From a virus, in the IMG/VR virus record IMGVR_UViG_3300031670_000012, positions 1 through 26,422 of that record: a DNA stretch of 26,422 bases. One strand, written 5' to 3'. Below the pieces are notes generated by a model. The model made no database searches, had not been told where the DNA came from, and was given only the letters and a program-made list of their open reading frames with translations. This document shows, piece after piece, positions 6,090-14,610 of this stretch; position 1 is the first letter of the stretch, and the number at the start of each line of letters is the position of its first letter. Both the position numbers and the translations under genes were made by a program.

Positions 6090-6664
6090 TAATCATTGGC
6101 TTCGGCCACCGTCGCCGCGTAGGCAAGGATCAGATTTCAAAATTCATTGATACCATTCTCAAAATCGAACGGCCCAAGTTAAAGGTCGTCAAGGTGAGTT
6201 TCGCAGCGAAGCTGAAAGAGACTTGCTACGAGCTTTACAAATGGGCGGGCCTGGAGCGTGGTATCTTCTACGAGACCGAGCAAGGTGTCAAACTCAAAGA
6301 AGTTGTGCTGCCCGCGATTGGTATGTCGCCACGCGATATATGGATCAAGGTTGGTAACAAACTCCGCGAAGTGTACGCTGACACTTGGATCGACTGCGCC
6401 TTGAAGAACTTCCCGGCGGCTGATGTTATCATTGTCACGGATGTTCGCTTTCCCAATGAGGTTGAAAAGATTCAATCTTTAGGCGGAAAGGTCTACAAGA
6501 TAGTGAGACCTGGTGAGCCAATGTCCGATGACGCATCGGATTCAGCACTGGATAGCTGTACGCTTTGGGATGGTTATATCGAGAACAATGGCGACCTAGC
6601 CGCGTTGCATATTAAGGCCGATGTTTTGGCCAGGGAGATTCTCAATGGCGCGCCTATACGGTAG
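6086..6664 (+). CDS. Deoxynucleoside monophosphate kinase
   Basis: A 192-residue P-loop kinase of the T4 gp1 type, which phosphorylates dNMPs to supply phage DNA synthesis. The N-terminus IIIGFGHRRRVGKDQ (2-16) holds the phosphate-binding loop ending GKD, typical of this family. FAAKLKE follows, as in relatives; the LPAIGMSPRDIWIKVGN stretch corresponds to the usual lid and substrate region, and VTDVRFPNEVE at about residues 117-127 is the conserved strand and turn before the C-terminal half. The true start is the ATG at 6086, which overlaps the previous stop (ATGA); an upstream in-frame ATG at 6050 would add 12 residues overlapping the earlier gene and is not needed. The end overlaps the next gene by 20 nt. 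Confidence 0.88.
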   Translation: MIIIGFGHRRRVGKDQISKFIDTILKIERPKLKVVKVSFAAKLKETCYELYKWAGLERGIFYETEQGVKLKEVVLPAIGMSPRDIWIKVGNKLREVYADTWIDCALKNFPAADVIIVTDVRFPNEVEKIQSLGGKVYKIVRPGEPMSDDASDSALDSCTLWDGYIENNGDLAALHIKADVLAREILNGAPIR

Positions 6665-7286
6665 AGGACCTCTTGAACCTTTCGGAATGCAACATTTGAA
6701 TGGAAATCTGCTCTGTGCAGTCGATGTGGAGACAACGGGACTTGATCCCCAAAAGCATGACATCATTCAATTAGCCATACTTCCCTTGGATGCCGGCATC
6801 AATCCCCTTCAACATGTCCGCCCCTTTGTCATCGAAATGATTCCCAAGCGACCCGAAAATATCCAACCTGGCGCCACGAAAACTCATCGCATCAACATGG
6901 CTGAACTTGTGCTTCGGGCCATTGATCCCTGGAAGGCTGTTGATTTGTTCGAGGACTGGTTTGAGAAATTGAACCTTCCACTTGGGAAGAAGATTGTACC
7001 CTTAGCACATAATTATTTGTTTGACCGTGATTTCATCCGAGAATGGTTAGGTGGGCCAGTCAGTTTTGACCATTTCTTTCACTATCATTTTCGGGATAGT
7101 ATGGCGCTAGCTCTAGCCTTGAATGATAGGGCAAATCAGAAAATGGAAAAGCCACCTTATCCGAAAGTCTCATTGAGTTACTGTTGCGCAATGACCGATG
7201 TTACCAACTTGAGGGCCCACGACGCATTAGCCGACTGCGTGGCGACCGCGGAAGTTTACAGGAGGATGCTGCAACAAGCAATCTAA
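6645..7286 (+). CDS. DEDDh-type 3'-5' exonuclease (DnaQ-like)
   Basis: A 213-residue exonuclease with a full DEDDh catalytic set: D27 and E29 in AVDVETTGLD (ExoI), D127 in NYLFDRDFI (ExoII), and H192 and D197 in AHDALADC (ExoIII). The family removes nucleotides from DNA or RNA 3' ends; here it could proofread for a phage polymerase or trim replication intermediates. No polymerase gene is in the window. The start at ATG 6645 has GGGAG 6-7 nt upstream and overlaps the kinase gene by 20 nt; an ATG at 6621 has no ribosome binding site, and an ATG at 6687 is a less likely alternative. Confidence 0.9.
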   Translation: MARLYGRGPLEPFGMQHLNGNLLCAVDVETTGLDPQKHDIIQLAILPLDAGINPLQHVRPFVIEMIPKRPENIQPGATKTHRINMAELVLRAIDPWKAVDLFEDWFEKLNLPLGKKIVPLAHNYLFDRDFIREWLGGPVSFDHFFHYHFRDSMALALALNDRANQKMEKPPYPKVSLSYCCAMTDVTNLRAHDALADCVATAEVYRRMLQQAI

Positions 7287-7316
7287 TGTCCAATAAACAC
7301 CACCTAGGGACCAAAG

Positions 7317-7643
7317 ATGATTTACACTGTCCATCACTATCGTGCGCGTCGAGGTATCAAACTGCTTGATATGCACGTACCTGATTGGCGTAACGCGATG
7401 GAAGGCGTACCCGAAGAACATGTGGAAAGTGTTCTACATGCGATTCGGGACTATATGCCGTACCCGTACCGCTTACAACCCAAGACGGGCCGGCAAGTTG
7501 AGATGCTCCGCTATTTCGGTTTCCATGAGACTGATCCCAAAGCGTGGCTTCATTGGAAGGATAAGCATATTCCAAATGAAATCCTTCCAATGACGCCGCC
7601 TCGGCCGGCGCATCCATCGCACCAACCGATTCAGTTCCGGTAA
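7317..7643 (+). CDS. Unknown phage protein, last gene of the replication operon
   Basis: A 108-residue protein from the ATG at 7317 with TAGGGA about 7 nt upstream. It is rich in His, Arg, Pro and Tyr, with a proline-rich C-terminus (ILPMTPPRPAHPSHQP). There is no transmembrane segment or recognisable motif, and I do not know the family. The stop codon is the first base set of the A-tract of the bidirectional terminator, so it ends the rightward transcript. Confidence 0.75.
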   Translation: MIYTVHHYRARRGIKLLDMHVPDWRNAMEGVPEEHVESVLHAIRDYMPYPYRLQPKTGRQVEMLRYFGFHETDPKAWLHWKDKHIPNEILPMTPPRPAHPSHQPIQFR

Positions 7644-7682
7644 AAAAAGCCCGCTTAGGCATTTGCCTAAGCGGGCTTTTTT
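7642..7682. terminator. Bidirectional intrinsic terminator between convergent operons
   Basis: A perfect 12-bp stem GCCCGCTTAGGC (7649-7660) and its complement (7665-7676) with an ATTT loop, flanked by seven A on the left and six T on the right. It can terminate both the rightward replication operon (stop 7643) and the leftward virion operon (stop 7686). Confidence 0.95.
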
Positions 7683-7685
7683 CGT

Positions 7686-8012
7686 TTATTCCCGGAAAGT
7701 ACACTTCTCGCAATCGGCTGCTTTCACCGATTTCTGGAGAAGTGGGCATCCCTTGCAATTGCAGACTCGGAGTATATCCACGGCTCCGCAAGACTTGTTG
7801 CGTTGCATTTGAGTTCGCCATTTACATGGCACAATAGCTAAGAAGAACTGCCAGTGATTTTGCGGATTACGTGTATAGCCATCAACAGGCGGTGGCGGCT
7901 CAAAACCCCGCTGGGGATAAATGAGTGAACCATCCGGCATTGATCTTGCCGCCCCAAAAGATTGAGTTGAGATGGTATACCTCCGCTTTCCAGTGCAACC
8001 ACAGTCACTCAT
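7686..8012 (-). CDS. Cysteine-rich small protein, last gene of the virion operon
   Basis: A 108-residue protein with nine cysteines at 4, 6, 63, 75, 84, 86, 89, 101 and 104. The C-terminal cluster, with VCNCKGCPLL and CEKC, could form a zinc- or iron-binding knuckle; this is inference from spacing. A PPPP run is at 39-42. The ATG at 8012 overlaps the stop of the SPFH gene (ATGA), so the two are coupled, and the gene ends just before the shared terminator. The family is unknown to me. As the terminal gene of the tail module it may act at the tail tip or in host takeover. Confidence 0.75.
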   Translation of the reverse strand: MSDCGCTGKRRYTISTQSFGAARSMPDGSLIYPQRGFEPPPPVDGYTRNPQNHWQFFLAIVPCKWRTQMQRNKSCGAVDILRVCNCKGCPLLQKSVKAADCEKCTFRE

Positions 8013-8563
8013 ATAGGTAACACCGGTTTCGCTTCCCCGTCGGAAATCACTCTATATACAACACAGGGACTAAAGTCCGTGATCGAACACTTATGAACTT
8101 TGATACCAAAATTCTTTAGGCGTTCGCGTGTGGCCTTAGTAAGTTCCTGTTCAATGTTGTCGCAGACCCCTTTGACGATGATTTCAAAATCATTTGAAGC
8201 CATGACGCCCACGACTGCACATTGCGTAATATCACTGACGGCATCACTTACGTCCCAAACCTCAGAGAGAGCTAGGACCACATCAGTTATGGAGTAAACA
8301 ACTACGACGCCCACCACAACCTGCCGACCATCCTTGGTCAGCAGTGTTTGAGTTACCAAGTTGTGGGTCGTCCTTGCCGTCGGTACTTGTAGAACCTCGG
8401 TCACAAGGGGCCAGAAGATATGAACTCCTGGCCCCATTCTTTTGACCTTTCGTCCGTATACGAATTTCACACCACCGTGTGTTGATTTTACAATCACCAC
8501 TCGTGGGATGAATTTCCCGAACCACTCAACGATCGCACCGATCCAAGCGAATGCATTATCCAT
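8009..8563 (-). CDS. SPFH/band-7 (prohibitin-flotillin-like) domain protein
   Basis: A 184-residue protein from the ATG at 8563, which overlaps the tail-hub stop by 8 nt; an in-frame upstream ATG at 8632 lies inside the hub gene and is not needed. The N-terminus (FAWIGAIVEWFGKFIPRVVIV) is hydrophobic to amphipathic. The pattern then follows the SPFH domain: a G-G strand, MGPGVHIFWPLVTEV, a strand pair with LLTKDGRQVVVGVVVVYSI, a helix-rich part, and ELTKATRERLKNFGIKVHKCSITDFSP, the usual end of the domain. The C-terminal coiled coil of flotillins is absent. Cellular SPFH proteins form membrane-bound rings and restrain FtsH-type proteases. In a phage tail operon it could act at the host membrane after infection; this is inference. 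Confidence 0.82.
   Translation of the reverse strand: MDNAFAWIGAIVEWFGKFIPRVVIVKSTHGGVKFVYGRKVKRMGPGVHIFWPLVTEVLQVPTARTTHNLVTQTLLTKDGRQVVVGVVVVYSITDVVLALSEVWDVSDAVSDITQCAVVGVMASNDFEIIVKGVCDNIEQELTKATRERLKNFGIKVHKCSITDFSPCVVYRVISDGEAKPVLPI
8179..8192 (+). repeat. TGAT-N6-ATCA dyad within SPFH gene
   Basis: TGATTTCAAAATCA, flanked by A and T to make a 5-bp arm dyad. Confidence 0.45.
8482..8497 (-). repeat. TGAT-N6-ATCA dyad near the start of the SPFH gene
   Basis: TTGATTTTACAATCAC, core exact, 66 nt downstream of the start codon at 8563. Confidence 0.45.
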
Positions 8564-11500
8564 TGGGATTGTACGCCGTGATTGCAGGTGTAGTGACTGG
8601 TGGACAGCCCGATCCAGCCGATTGAGTTCCAATAGATGGGGCGCTATATTGTTCGACTTTACCTACGGTAAAACCGCCCGACGCATACTTATTCTGGAAA
8701 TCAGCATTCTGTTGTGCATAGAAGCTACGGGCACCGTCAGGCGTGTTAAAGGTATAACACTTCTTGAACGGCGGCCCGATCAGGTCAATGCGCCCAGTAT
8801 CTCCAGCTTGAGCGCTACGAGCAGTTAAGCCGGGTGGCGGAACACCGGGAACTGGACCGTAGAGTCTACTGGGGTAGCTCACTTCCCGAACAGTGGCCAT
8901 GAAGGTCACAACAACACTCGTGCATGGGCCAGGTGTACAACCACCCTTTGGAAGTTTCGTCAGCGGGTCATTAGGATTAGACCCGTCACCTGTACCCTGA
9001 GTTGCTTGCTGCGCCGCTTGCATAGCTGCTTGGGCCGCTGCCAACGCCTGATCGGCCGTTGACTGGGCTTGTGTGCAGCACGTTGGAACCGGGGTATTAC
9101 TACCTTGGCCCGTCGAAATGGCGCCCGATGTATCCGCAGACCCACCGTTAGGCGGAGGCGGTTCAGGCTTCTTATCTCCACTGTCGGACGGCTTGGAGTC
9201 GCCGTAATCATTTTCACAGTGCTCACCGCCTTCCTCATCAATGCTTACCGGCTGCCCGTTGCAAGCCAACTGGAATCCAGTTCCAATACCTGCGGGCTGT
9301 TGCGGTGCCATGAGCGAGAAGAATGGTGGCACGGTCAGGAAGTTCGGACCTAAGCCGCTACCCGCGAATCCCTCGAAACGTTCGGAGATCGTTGGGTAGA
9401 GGATAGCTGGGTCGGACGTAGCCGGCCATGCAAAAACGTAAGGCACCTGTGTGCCCGAAAGTAGGGGCGTCCAGAATTCAAAATCAATGGAATTGTCGGC
9501 GGAGTTATAGTTCGCCTTCAAACACATACATTTCACGGGCACAGGGGCCAGATGATCCACGTTGATAGTCACATAGTCGAACACATCAATGTTCAACTTA
9601 TGGAGCGGCGTCTTGAAAGAGATAATCCGCCATACACCTGACTTACGAATCAGCCAGTATGTCGCACTCTTCAAAACGAGTTCTTGAATGTTGTAGCAAT
9701 AGTAGTCGAAGTTCGTGATCTTGATGCCAAAATCAAAACCTTGTTTAAGGGTTCCATACTTTTTCACATTATGCCGAAGGATCATCTCATTCGGATTCGG
9801 CTGGGAGTGATCCACCACCCAAGTCGCGATATACTCCGTGATGATTTCTTCAGTCGGCGTATGCGACAGCACAAGACTGTTAGCGTCAATATCACTTTTC
9901 GTAATGGTGTCAACAGTCGTTGTCGGCTCTTGCGACAAGTATATCAAATAGAATACATCGTCGCGTAAGAAGATCGCACACCGGGCCTGATAGGCAATCT
10001 CTTGAAGAACCTGGAATACCGGCTTTCGATCCAGGAGCGGGAAATGCATTGGGTAGTTGTCTACCAAAGCCCGAACCGCGTTGAACGAAACCGAGTCAAT
10101 GCTGTGAGCTGTATAAGTCGAGATGATCCATTCCAAGATATCAACTGTGTTCGGGCCTACGGCCGACTGAAGCGTTACGAACACTTGGTCAGTCCAGGTC
10201 GGGTCGATAACACTTAGTTGAATCGGGAAATGGATTTCAGTCACAAACTGGTAGCCAACGTAATCGGTCAACGTTAGAAAGTAATACTCCGGCGGCACAG
10301 TAACAAGTTGCTGGCCTGTCGGATAGTTCTTGATCGCCGTAACCGAATACACGTTTGACGCAAGCAGGTTGGCGATATAGACAATCTCCTGGTCCGTGTC
10401 CATCGTGACAACAGAGCCTTGATTTGCCCAAAAGAAACTTGCTGTCGGCAATTGCTGGCACAAATAATTTCGGTATTCGATATTACTCGTGCTATTCGCG
10501 TTATTGATGATTTGGTTATTGTAATTGGCCTGATTTTGTGCAGCCACTTGCCAATTCTGTGCGCACTGTAGTTGCATCGTGATAACGAGCAGGCTCGTTA
10601 CAACCGGCAAACCACCGGGTGGTGTTGAGAATGGCGCGGTAGGTAAATTCGCTGGCGTAAAAACATCGCCATTAAATGTACCTTCGATATTGGAGCCATT
10701 GATTTCAACCGTGACTAACTGGTTCTGTGGCTCAAGATTTCCACCGATTACAATGACCGGACCAATAACCGCCGGATGCGCCAAGTTGGGGTGCAACCGA
10801 CTCGTTATTGTGAATGTCTGGGTCTGCCCAGAAAAGCCAGGATCAGCAATCGGATTGGAGAATGTACCAGTGAACTTAGCACCCGCGATATCCAGCGTTA
10901 TGACAACGCCGGTCGGGAACTGGTTCAGTGAACTTGGACAATAGACTTGAATTGTGTTGTACTCAAACTGCTGTTGAGTAGCCAACTGCTGCTGAAGGTT
11001 TTCAATTTCGGTACAGTGGCCAAATACGCAACTGGGATCAACAGCATAGACGGGTGTGATTATGAGACCAGACGGCTCATTCGGGATAGCATAGTACGCC
11101 GTGTAGCCCGCGAAGCTTGTCGGACAAGGCAGCGACTGGATACATGCGATCCTTGCCGGTAGTGTATAATCGGAGATACCTACGCCCGTCGTAAGGAAGC
11201 CTTGGCGGGGCGTCGTGAGCATTAGACAGGGCACGTTCAAGCATTGCCCAAAAACCAGCGGCCACGCCTTGCCAATTGCGTTCAGTGGCGGATTGACAAA
11301 GTCCCCGGCCTCAATCGAAAAGCCGACGGCAATATCCTCAATCAATGAGATCAGATCGAAGCTAACCGAACGGTCGCCTTCATTCCACATGATCGGGGTA
11401 TTGATCAGACCGCGGAAGATAACAAAGGCATCTGTTGGCCAAGTAAGGCCAACGAAGAACTGGTAAATCCAGCCCGTGACAAGATGGATATCATTGTTAT

Positions 11501-11765
11501 CAATGATATTCTTTAATGCCCCATCCACATCGCTTAGCACAACACTCACTTTTTGAGACTGTGCATTCAACGAGACGGAGACAACATCGTCGATATCACT
11601 GATTTCCAAAATCGTTGGGAACACATTAGTGGCCCCGATATCTTTATCAGAGTAGTAGCTAATGGGGCCACCGGCGGCCCATTGAACAGCAACAACCGTA
11701 ACAGGCTCAATGCCCTGTTGCGTTGCGATTTTGGCTAATGCTGCCGCGGAGATATTTCGTGGCAT
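8556..11765 (-). CDS. Tail hub / tip attachment protein
   Basis: A 1069-residue protein placed after the tape measure and Dit-like genes, where the tail hub or receptor-attachment protein lies in siphoviruses. The first 180 residues resemble a distal-tail-associated domain (NIDNN, FRGLINTPIMW, SFDLISLIEDI). A central region of about 560-770 carries a hub-like segment (DILEWIISTYTAHSID, LLDRKPVFQVLQEIAYQARC, EIITEYIATW, LRHNVKKYGT) that I associate with phage tail tip proteins. The C-terminal 300 residues are low-complexity: Pro/Gly/Ser linkers, an Ala/Gln-rich helix (ADQALAAAQAAMQAAQQA) and paired cysteines. The start at 11765 has GAAGGAAG upstream after a 149-bp gap from the previous gene. 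The stop overlaps the SPFH start. Confidence 0.78.
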   Translation of the reverse strand: MPRNISAAALAKIATQQGIEPVTVVAVQWAAGGPISYYSDKDIGATNVFPTILEISDIDDVVSVSLNAQSQKVSVVLSDVDGALKNIIDNNDIHLVTGWIYQFFVGLTWPTDAFVIFRGLINTPIMWNEGDRSVSFDLISLIEDIAVGFSIEAGDFVNPPLNAIGKAWPLVFGQCLNVPCLMLTTPRQGFLTTGVGISDYTLPARIACIQSLPCPTSFAGYTAYYAIPNEPSGLIITPVYAVDPSCVFGHCTEIENLQQQLATQQQFEYNTIQVYCPSSLNQFPTGVVITLDIAGAKFTGTFSNPIADPGFSGQTQTFTITSRLHPNLAHPAVIGPVIVIGGNLEPQNQLVTVEINGSNIEGTFNGDVFTPANLPTAPFSTPPGGLPVVTSLLVITMQLQCAQNWQVAAQNQANYNNQIINNANSTSNIEYRNYLCQQLPTASFFWANQGSVVTMDTDQEIVYIANLLASNVYSVTAIKNYPTGQQLVTVPPEYYFLTLTDYVGYQFVTEIHFPIQLSVIDPTWTDQVFVTLQSAVGPNTVDILEWIISTYTAHSIDSVSFNAVRALVDNYPMHFPLLDRKPVFQVLQEIAYQARCAIFLRDDVFYLIYLSQEPTTTVDTITKSDIDANSLVLSHTPTEEIITEYIATWVVDHSQPNPNEMILRHNVKKYGTLKQGFDFGIKITNFDYYCYNIQELVLKSATYWLIRKSGVWRIISFKTPLHKLNIDVFDYVTINVDHLAPVPVKCMCLKANYNSADNSIDFEFWTPLLSGTQVPYVFAWPATSDPAILYPTISERFEGFAGSGLGPNFLTVPPFFSLMAPQQPAGIGTGFQLACNGQPVSIDEEGGEHCENDYGDSKPSDSGDKKPEPPPPNGGSADTSGAISTGQGSNTPVPTCCTQAQSTADQALAAAQAAMQAAQQATQGTGDGSNPNDPLTKLPKGGCTPGPCTSVVVTFMATVREVSYPSRLYGPVPGVPPPGLTARSAQAGDTGRIDLIGPPFKKCYTFNTPDGARSFYAQQNADFQNKYASGGFTVGKVEQYSAPSIGTQSAGSGCPPVTTPAITAYNPNG
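9721..9736 (+). repeat. TTGAT-N6-ATCAA dyad within tail hub gene
   Basis: Exact copy, TTGATGCCAAAATCAA. Confidence 0.5.
11488..11509. repeat. 9-bp inverted repeat within tail hub gene
   Basis: ATATCATTG (11488-11496) pairs with CAATGATAT (11501-11509) around TTAT. It is not the TGAT-N6-ATCA motif; it may be incidental to coding sequence. Confidence 0.4.
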
Positions 11766-11914
11766 GTTAGACTTCCTTCGGAGTTTTAAGTATGTGCCAC
11801 TTTTGAATTTTCAAGCAATCCCGACAACTTGATTGAAGGCCATTAACTCCATTTCGATTACGGCCAAAATCCGTCGGTGATTTTTCCAAGTTACATCGCG
11901 TGCATCTTATCATG

Positions 11915-12322
11915 TTAATCACAAGCCAAGGTTACTGGTGTAATCAACTTACCTCTGAACACTAAAGTCACATTAACAGTTTCACGCATCACGCCTAGGG
12001 CGGGCTGGGCCGACACTTCTTCAAAGGGATTATCCATGATATAGCCAAGCCAGACTTCACCCAGATGGGTTGTAATCAGGATTTGGTAACCCATGAAAGC
12101 AATCACAAATTGCTTGAACTCCTCAGCTTTACCACGAGTCAGAAGCCAAGTGAAATGTAGCTTCTGATCGTTACTTGTTTGGACATAGGTAAAGCGGGTG
12201 CCGTCGATCATATATCGGGCTTTCATCGCCACGGGTAATGCCCGACTATCGTTGAACTGCGGATTCGGCATAATAGACGTAACAGCAAGTAGCGGGTATG
12301 GGGCTTGTAAGATGAAACTCAT
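11915..12322 (-). CDS. Dit-like distal tail protein
   Basis: A 135-residue protein that starts on an ATGA overlap with the stop of the gene before it. Its second half (EFKQFVIAFMGYQILI, WLGYIMDNPFEEVS, VNVTLVFRGKL) lines up with the C-terminal 130 residues of that upstream protein (DLQAFLLASIGQTIGLL, WQGIILNPDAEIS, WSVALQFQGVL). The two are therefore paralogs of one tail domain. The beta-rich pattern and position after the tape measure fit a distal-tail or belt-like ring protein, but the call rests mainly on context. A 149-bp non-coding gap follows before the tail hub gene; it has a 12-bp dyad TTGAATTTTCAA at 11803-11814 and no clear promoter. Confidence 0.68.
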   Translation of the reverse strand: MSFILQAPYPLLAVTSIMPNPQFNDSRALPVAMKARYMIDGTRFTYVQTSNDQKLHFTWLLTRGKAEEFKQFVIAFMGYQILITTHLGEVWLGYIMDNPFEEVSAQPALGVMRETVNVTLVFRGKLITPVTLACD

Positions 12323-13578
12323 ACCAATACTCCCTGGAACTGTAAAGCTACACTCCAGTTGCTACGCTGTGGATTACTGATTTCAGCATCAGGATTCAAA
12401 ATGATTCCTTGCCATTGCTGATTTTCCCAATCTAGTAGACCGATTGTTTGGCCGATAGACGCTAGCAAGAAAGCCTGTAGGTCTTGCATCTGAATGCCTT
12501 GAAGATACGTGATCGTAAATTCAAGCTTCTGAAGCTTTGGCCAGATCGGGTCTTGGAAAACAATCAGTTGGCCACCACGACTCGTCCTATTGATCCGATT
12601 AACCTGATATTGAAATTTGTTCTCAAAATCAGGATTTTTCAGAACTACCGTAGTTACCGGGCTGACAGCCGGGTAGGTCAAAGTGAGAGTGGCGGACCCC
12701 AGTGGGGTCGGATCAACAGTGGGCGGTAAGACAACACTAGGTAGGGCGGTTACACCGACCTGCATCGCGTATGTGCAATCTTGCGGATTTTCAATGAAGG
12801 GGGAAATGGATTCCCCAATTGCTAAAATATCCGCCGTAGGCAGGGTGACAACTTGATTGAGATACACGGTTTCAACCAAGAACATCTGGTCGAAGAATCC
12901 GTGGAAACCGTCGTAGCCGATGCCGCCATCAGTCACTACTCTACCTGAGATTGCTACATCAATGACTGCTAAATTATCCGTGATATTGTCAGGTGTGGTG
13001 TGACTAGCGGTATCAACAATGGTGATAATATCACCCAAATCTTGGGTCGGCTGGGCGCGAGTTACTATTTCCGTGATAAAAAGCTCATCGGAAACAGATA
13101 AATTAACCGTTGAGATGTGGGCACTTGCAACATCGAAGATACCGAGTGTATCCACGATGGACGCAATGTTACCACCCGATTGCGTAATAACTTCCGAAAT
13201 CGTGAGTGTATCCGTCACACTCTCGACAACAATATGCGCCGCCTTGATTACTTCAACAATCGCCAACATGTCCGCCGTTGAAGGCGTCGGATTACGACTT
13301 ACAACTTCGGTAAAAGCTAAAACTTCGTGGACTAAAATCAATTCACCATTGTTCGCCGCATCTGTGATAACGAGCGTATCAGTTACCGACGGCTGCGAAA
13401 CAAGTTGCGTAGTTGCCGTATCTGTAATCGTGATAACACTAGAGGCTGAAAGAGACTCAATACTTGTAGTTACAATTTCGGAAATTGACAGAGTATCAGT
13501 AACTAGGTTACCGCCTAGGGTGCCTAGGCGCATAGTACCTAATACGCTATCGACTTGTCCTAGACGGGATGTAGCCAT
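12319..13578 (-). CDS. Repeat-rich adhesin fused to a Dit-like tail domain
   Basis: A 419-residue protein in two parts. Residues about 26-245 hold roughly ten imperfect repeats of about 20 residues with the core VTDTLxIxEV (examples: VTDTLSISEIV, VTDTLVITDAA, VTDTLTISEVI, IVDTLGIFDVA, VSDELFITEIV, ITDNLAVIDVA). These predict a stack of short beta-strands, as in fibrous phage or bacterial adhesins. Residues about 290-419 form the domain shared with the following 135-residue protein. The gene starts on a TAATG overlap with the fibre gene and stops on an ATGA overlap. A receptor-contact role on the distal tail is likely but inferred. Confidence 0.75.
   Translation of the reverse strand: MATSRLGQVDSVLGTMRLGTLGGNLVTDTLSISEIVTTSIESLSASSVITITDTATTQLVSQPSVTDTLVITDAANNGELILVHEVLAFTEVVSRNPTPSTADMLAIVEVIKAAHIVVESVTDTLTISEVITQSGGNIASIVDTLGIFDVASAHISTVNLSVSDELFITEIVTRAQPTQDLGDIITIVDTASHTTPDNITDNLAVIDVAISGRVVTDGGIGYDGFHGFFDQMFLVETVYLNQVVTLPTADILAIGESISPFIENPQDCTYAMQVGVTALPSVVLPPTVDPTPLGSATLTLTYPAVSPVTTVVLKNPDFENKFQYQVNRINRTSRGGQLIVFQDPIWPKLQKLEFTITYLQGIQMQDLQAFLLASIGQTIGLLDWENQQWQGIILNPDAEISNPQRSNWSVALQFQGVLV
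12378..12391 (+). repeat. TGAT-N6-ATCA dyad 55 bp upstream of the Dit-like start
   Basis: TGATTTCAGCATCA, with flanking C and G making 5-bp arms. It lies within the end of the repeat-rich gene. Confidence 0.45.
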
Positions 13579-14597
13579 TACGATTGCTTCCAGCTACGAA
13601 GTTTCATTGAAGGTTTGCCAAACCAATCCGCATTACCATCGGTCACTATATGGAAACCCACTTGGTCATAAGTAGCAGGCACATAAGTTGCATTGGAACG
13701 AGAATCAATGAGTGTCCAGTTCCGCCCATCGTTGCTCAATGAGAAGATACGGTTTGTTCCATCATCCGTGAACTTCATCCAAATATTGTTCGCGCTAAGC
13801 GTAGCACTATGACGCGAGACTTCATCGGAAACGATTGTCACGAAATTGCTGAATTCCGTGACTGAGACTTGGATACCTTGAATGGTATCCGAACCATCCC
13901 ACCAAGCATTATTTGTTACAATTTTACCCGTAGAGGAATCACGAATATAGATTCCACAACCGGCGAGATTGGCACCGTTCGTCGCATAGAAAGCATCCAA
14001 TTCCATATTGGCTACAATGGTGTAGGGCGTTGAAGGTTTTGCGATATACTGGTCACAAATGTTCCAGGCCGCCGACTGTGGATTGCTGACAAAATAGATT
14101 GTACCACTATCATCCGTAGCTGTTCCGGCAAATGTGGCCGCGGTACTAAAACTAGCCACAAGAGGCGGTTGAGTCCACTGATTCAATGGACCGAAGTGCT
14201 CCCAGACCGAACCGGTATCATAGCAAAGAATATCACTATTCGACGGAATGAAGATTCGGCCCAGGACACCGGCGCTCGGTCGATTGGCGAACGTGTCATT
14301 GAGCAGAGCGTCCGCCCGGAATGAGTTGGCGGCGCCTGCCGTAAAGACATGGGTGACATTTACGCCACTGGTATGGGATGCACCAGTTGTACCTTCTTGG
14401 GCTCGACTGATCGTGAATGTTGTGCCGCTGACAGCGGTTACTAAAACGATTTCACTATCAATCAGAAGTCTGAAATTGCCTACCGTCGGGAAACCCGTTG
14501 CTGATGTTACAATCAATGACGTGGCAATCGCGGTGATTGTACCATTCAGAGTCGTCTGGGTTCCGTTGACTAGCTGCTCATAGTTCGGCGCTGACAT
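13578..14597 (-). CDS. Tail fibre / receptor-binding protein with lectin-like C-terminus
   Basis: A 339-residue protein. Residues 11-90 match an N-terminal module common in phage tail proteins (TTLNGTITAIATSLIV, DSEIVLVTAVSGTTFTISRAQEGT), thought to anchor fibres. After a linker (ANRPSAGVLGRIFIPSN), residues about 150-339 look like a concanavalin-type beta sandwich (PYTIVANMELDAFYA, GCGIYIRDSSTGKIV, KFTDDGTNRIFSLSNDGRNW, ending ADWFGKPSMKLRSWKQ), the usual form for carbohydrate-binding or DUF1349-like domains. The start at 14597 has AGGAG 6 nt upstream and follows an intrinsic terminator, so this gene may start a separate or attenuated transcript. It ends in a TAATG overlap. Confidence 0.82.
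   Translation of the reverse strand: MSAPNYEQLVNGTQTTLNGTITAIATSLIVTSATGFPTVGNFRLLIDSEIVLVTAVSGTTFTISRAQEGTTGASHTSGVNVTHVFTAGAANSFRADALLNDTFANRPSAGVLGRIFIPSNSDILCYDTGSVWEHFGPLNQWTQPPLVASFSTAATFAGTATDDSGTIYFVSNPQSAAWNICDQYIAKPSTPYTIVANMELDAFYATNGANLAGCGIYIRDSSTGKIVTNNAWWDGSDTIQGIQVSVTEFSNFVTIVSDEVSRHSATLSANNIWMKFTDDGTNRIFSLSNDGRNWTLIDSRSNATYVPATYDQVGFHIVTDGNADWFGKPSMKLRSWKQS
14502..14516 (-). repeat. TGAT-N6-ATCA dyad near the start of the fibre gene
   Basis: TGATGTTACAATCAA; core exact at 14502-14515, about 80 nt inside the gene. Confidence 0.45.
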
Positions 14598-14610
14598 TGG
14601 TTACTCCTGG

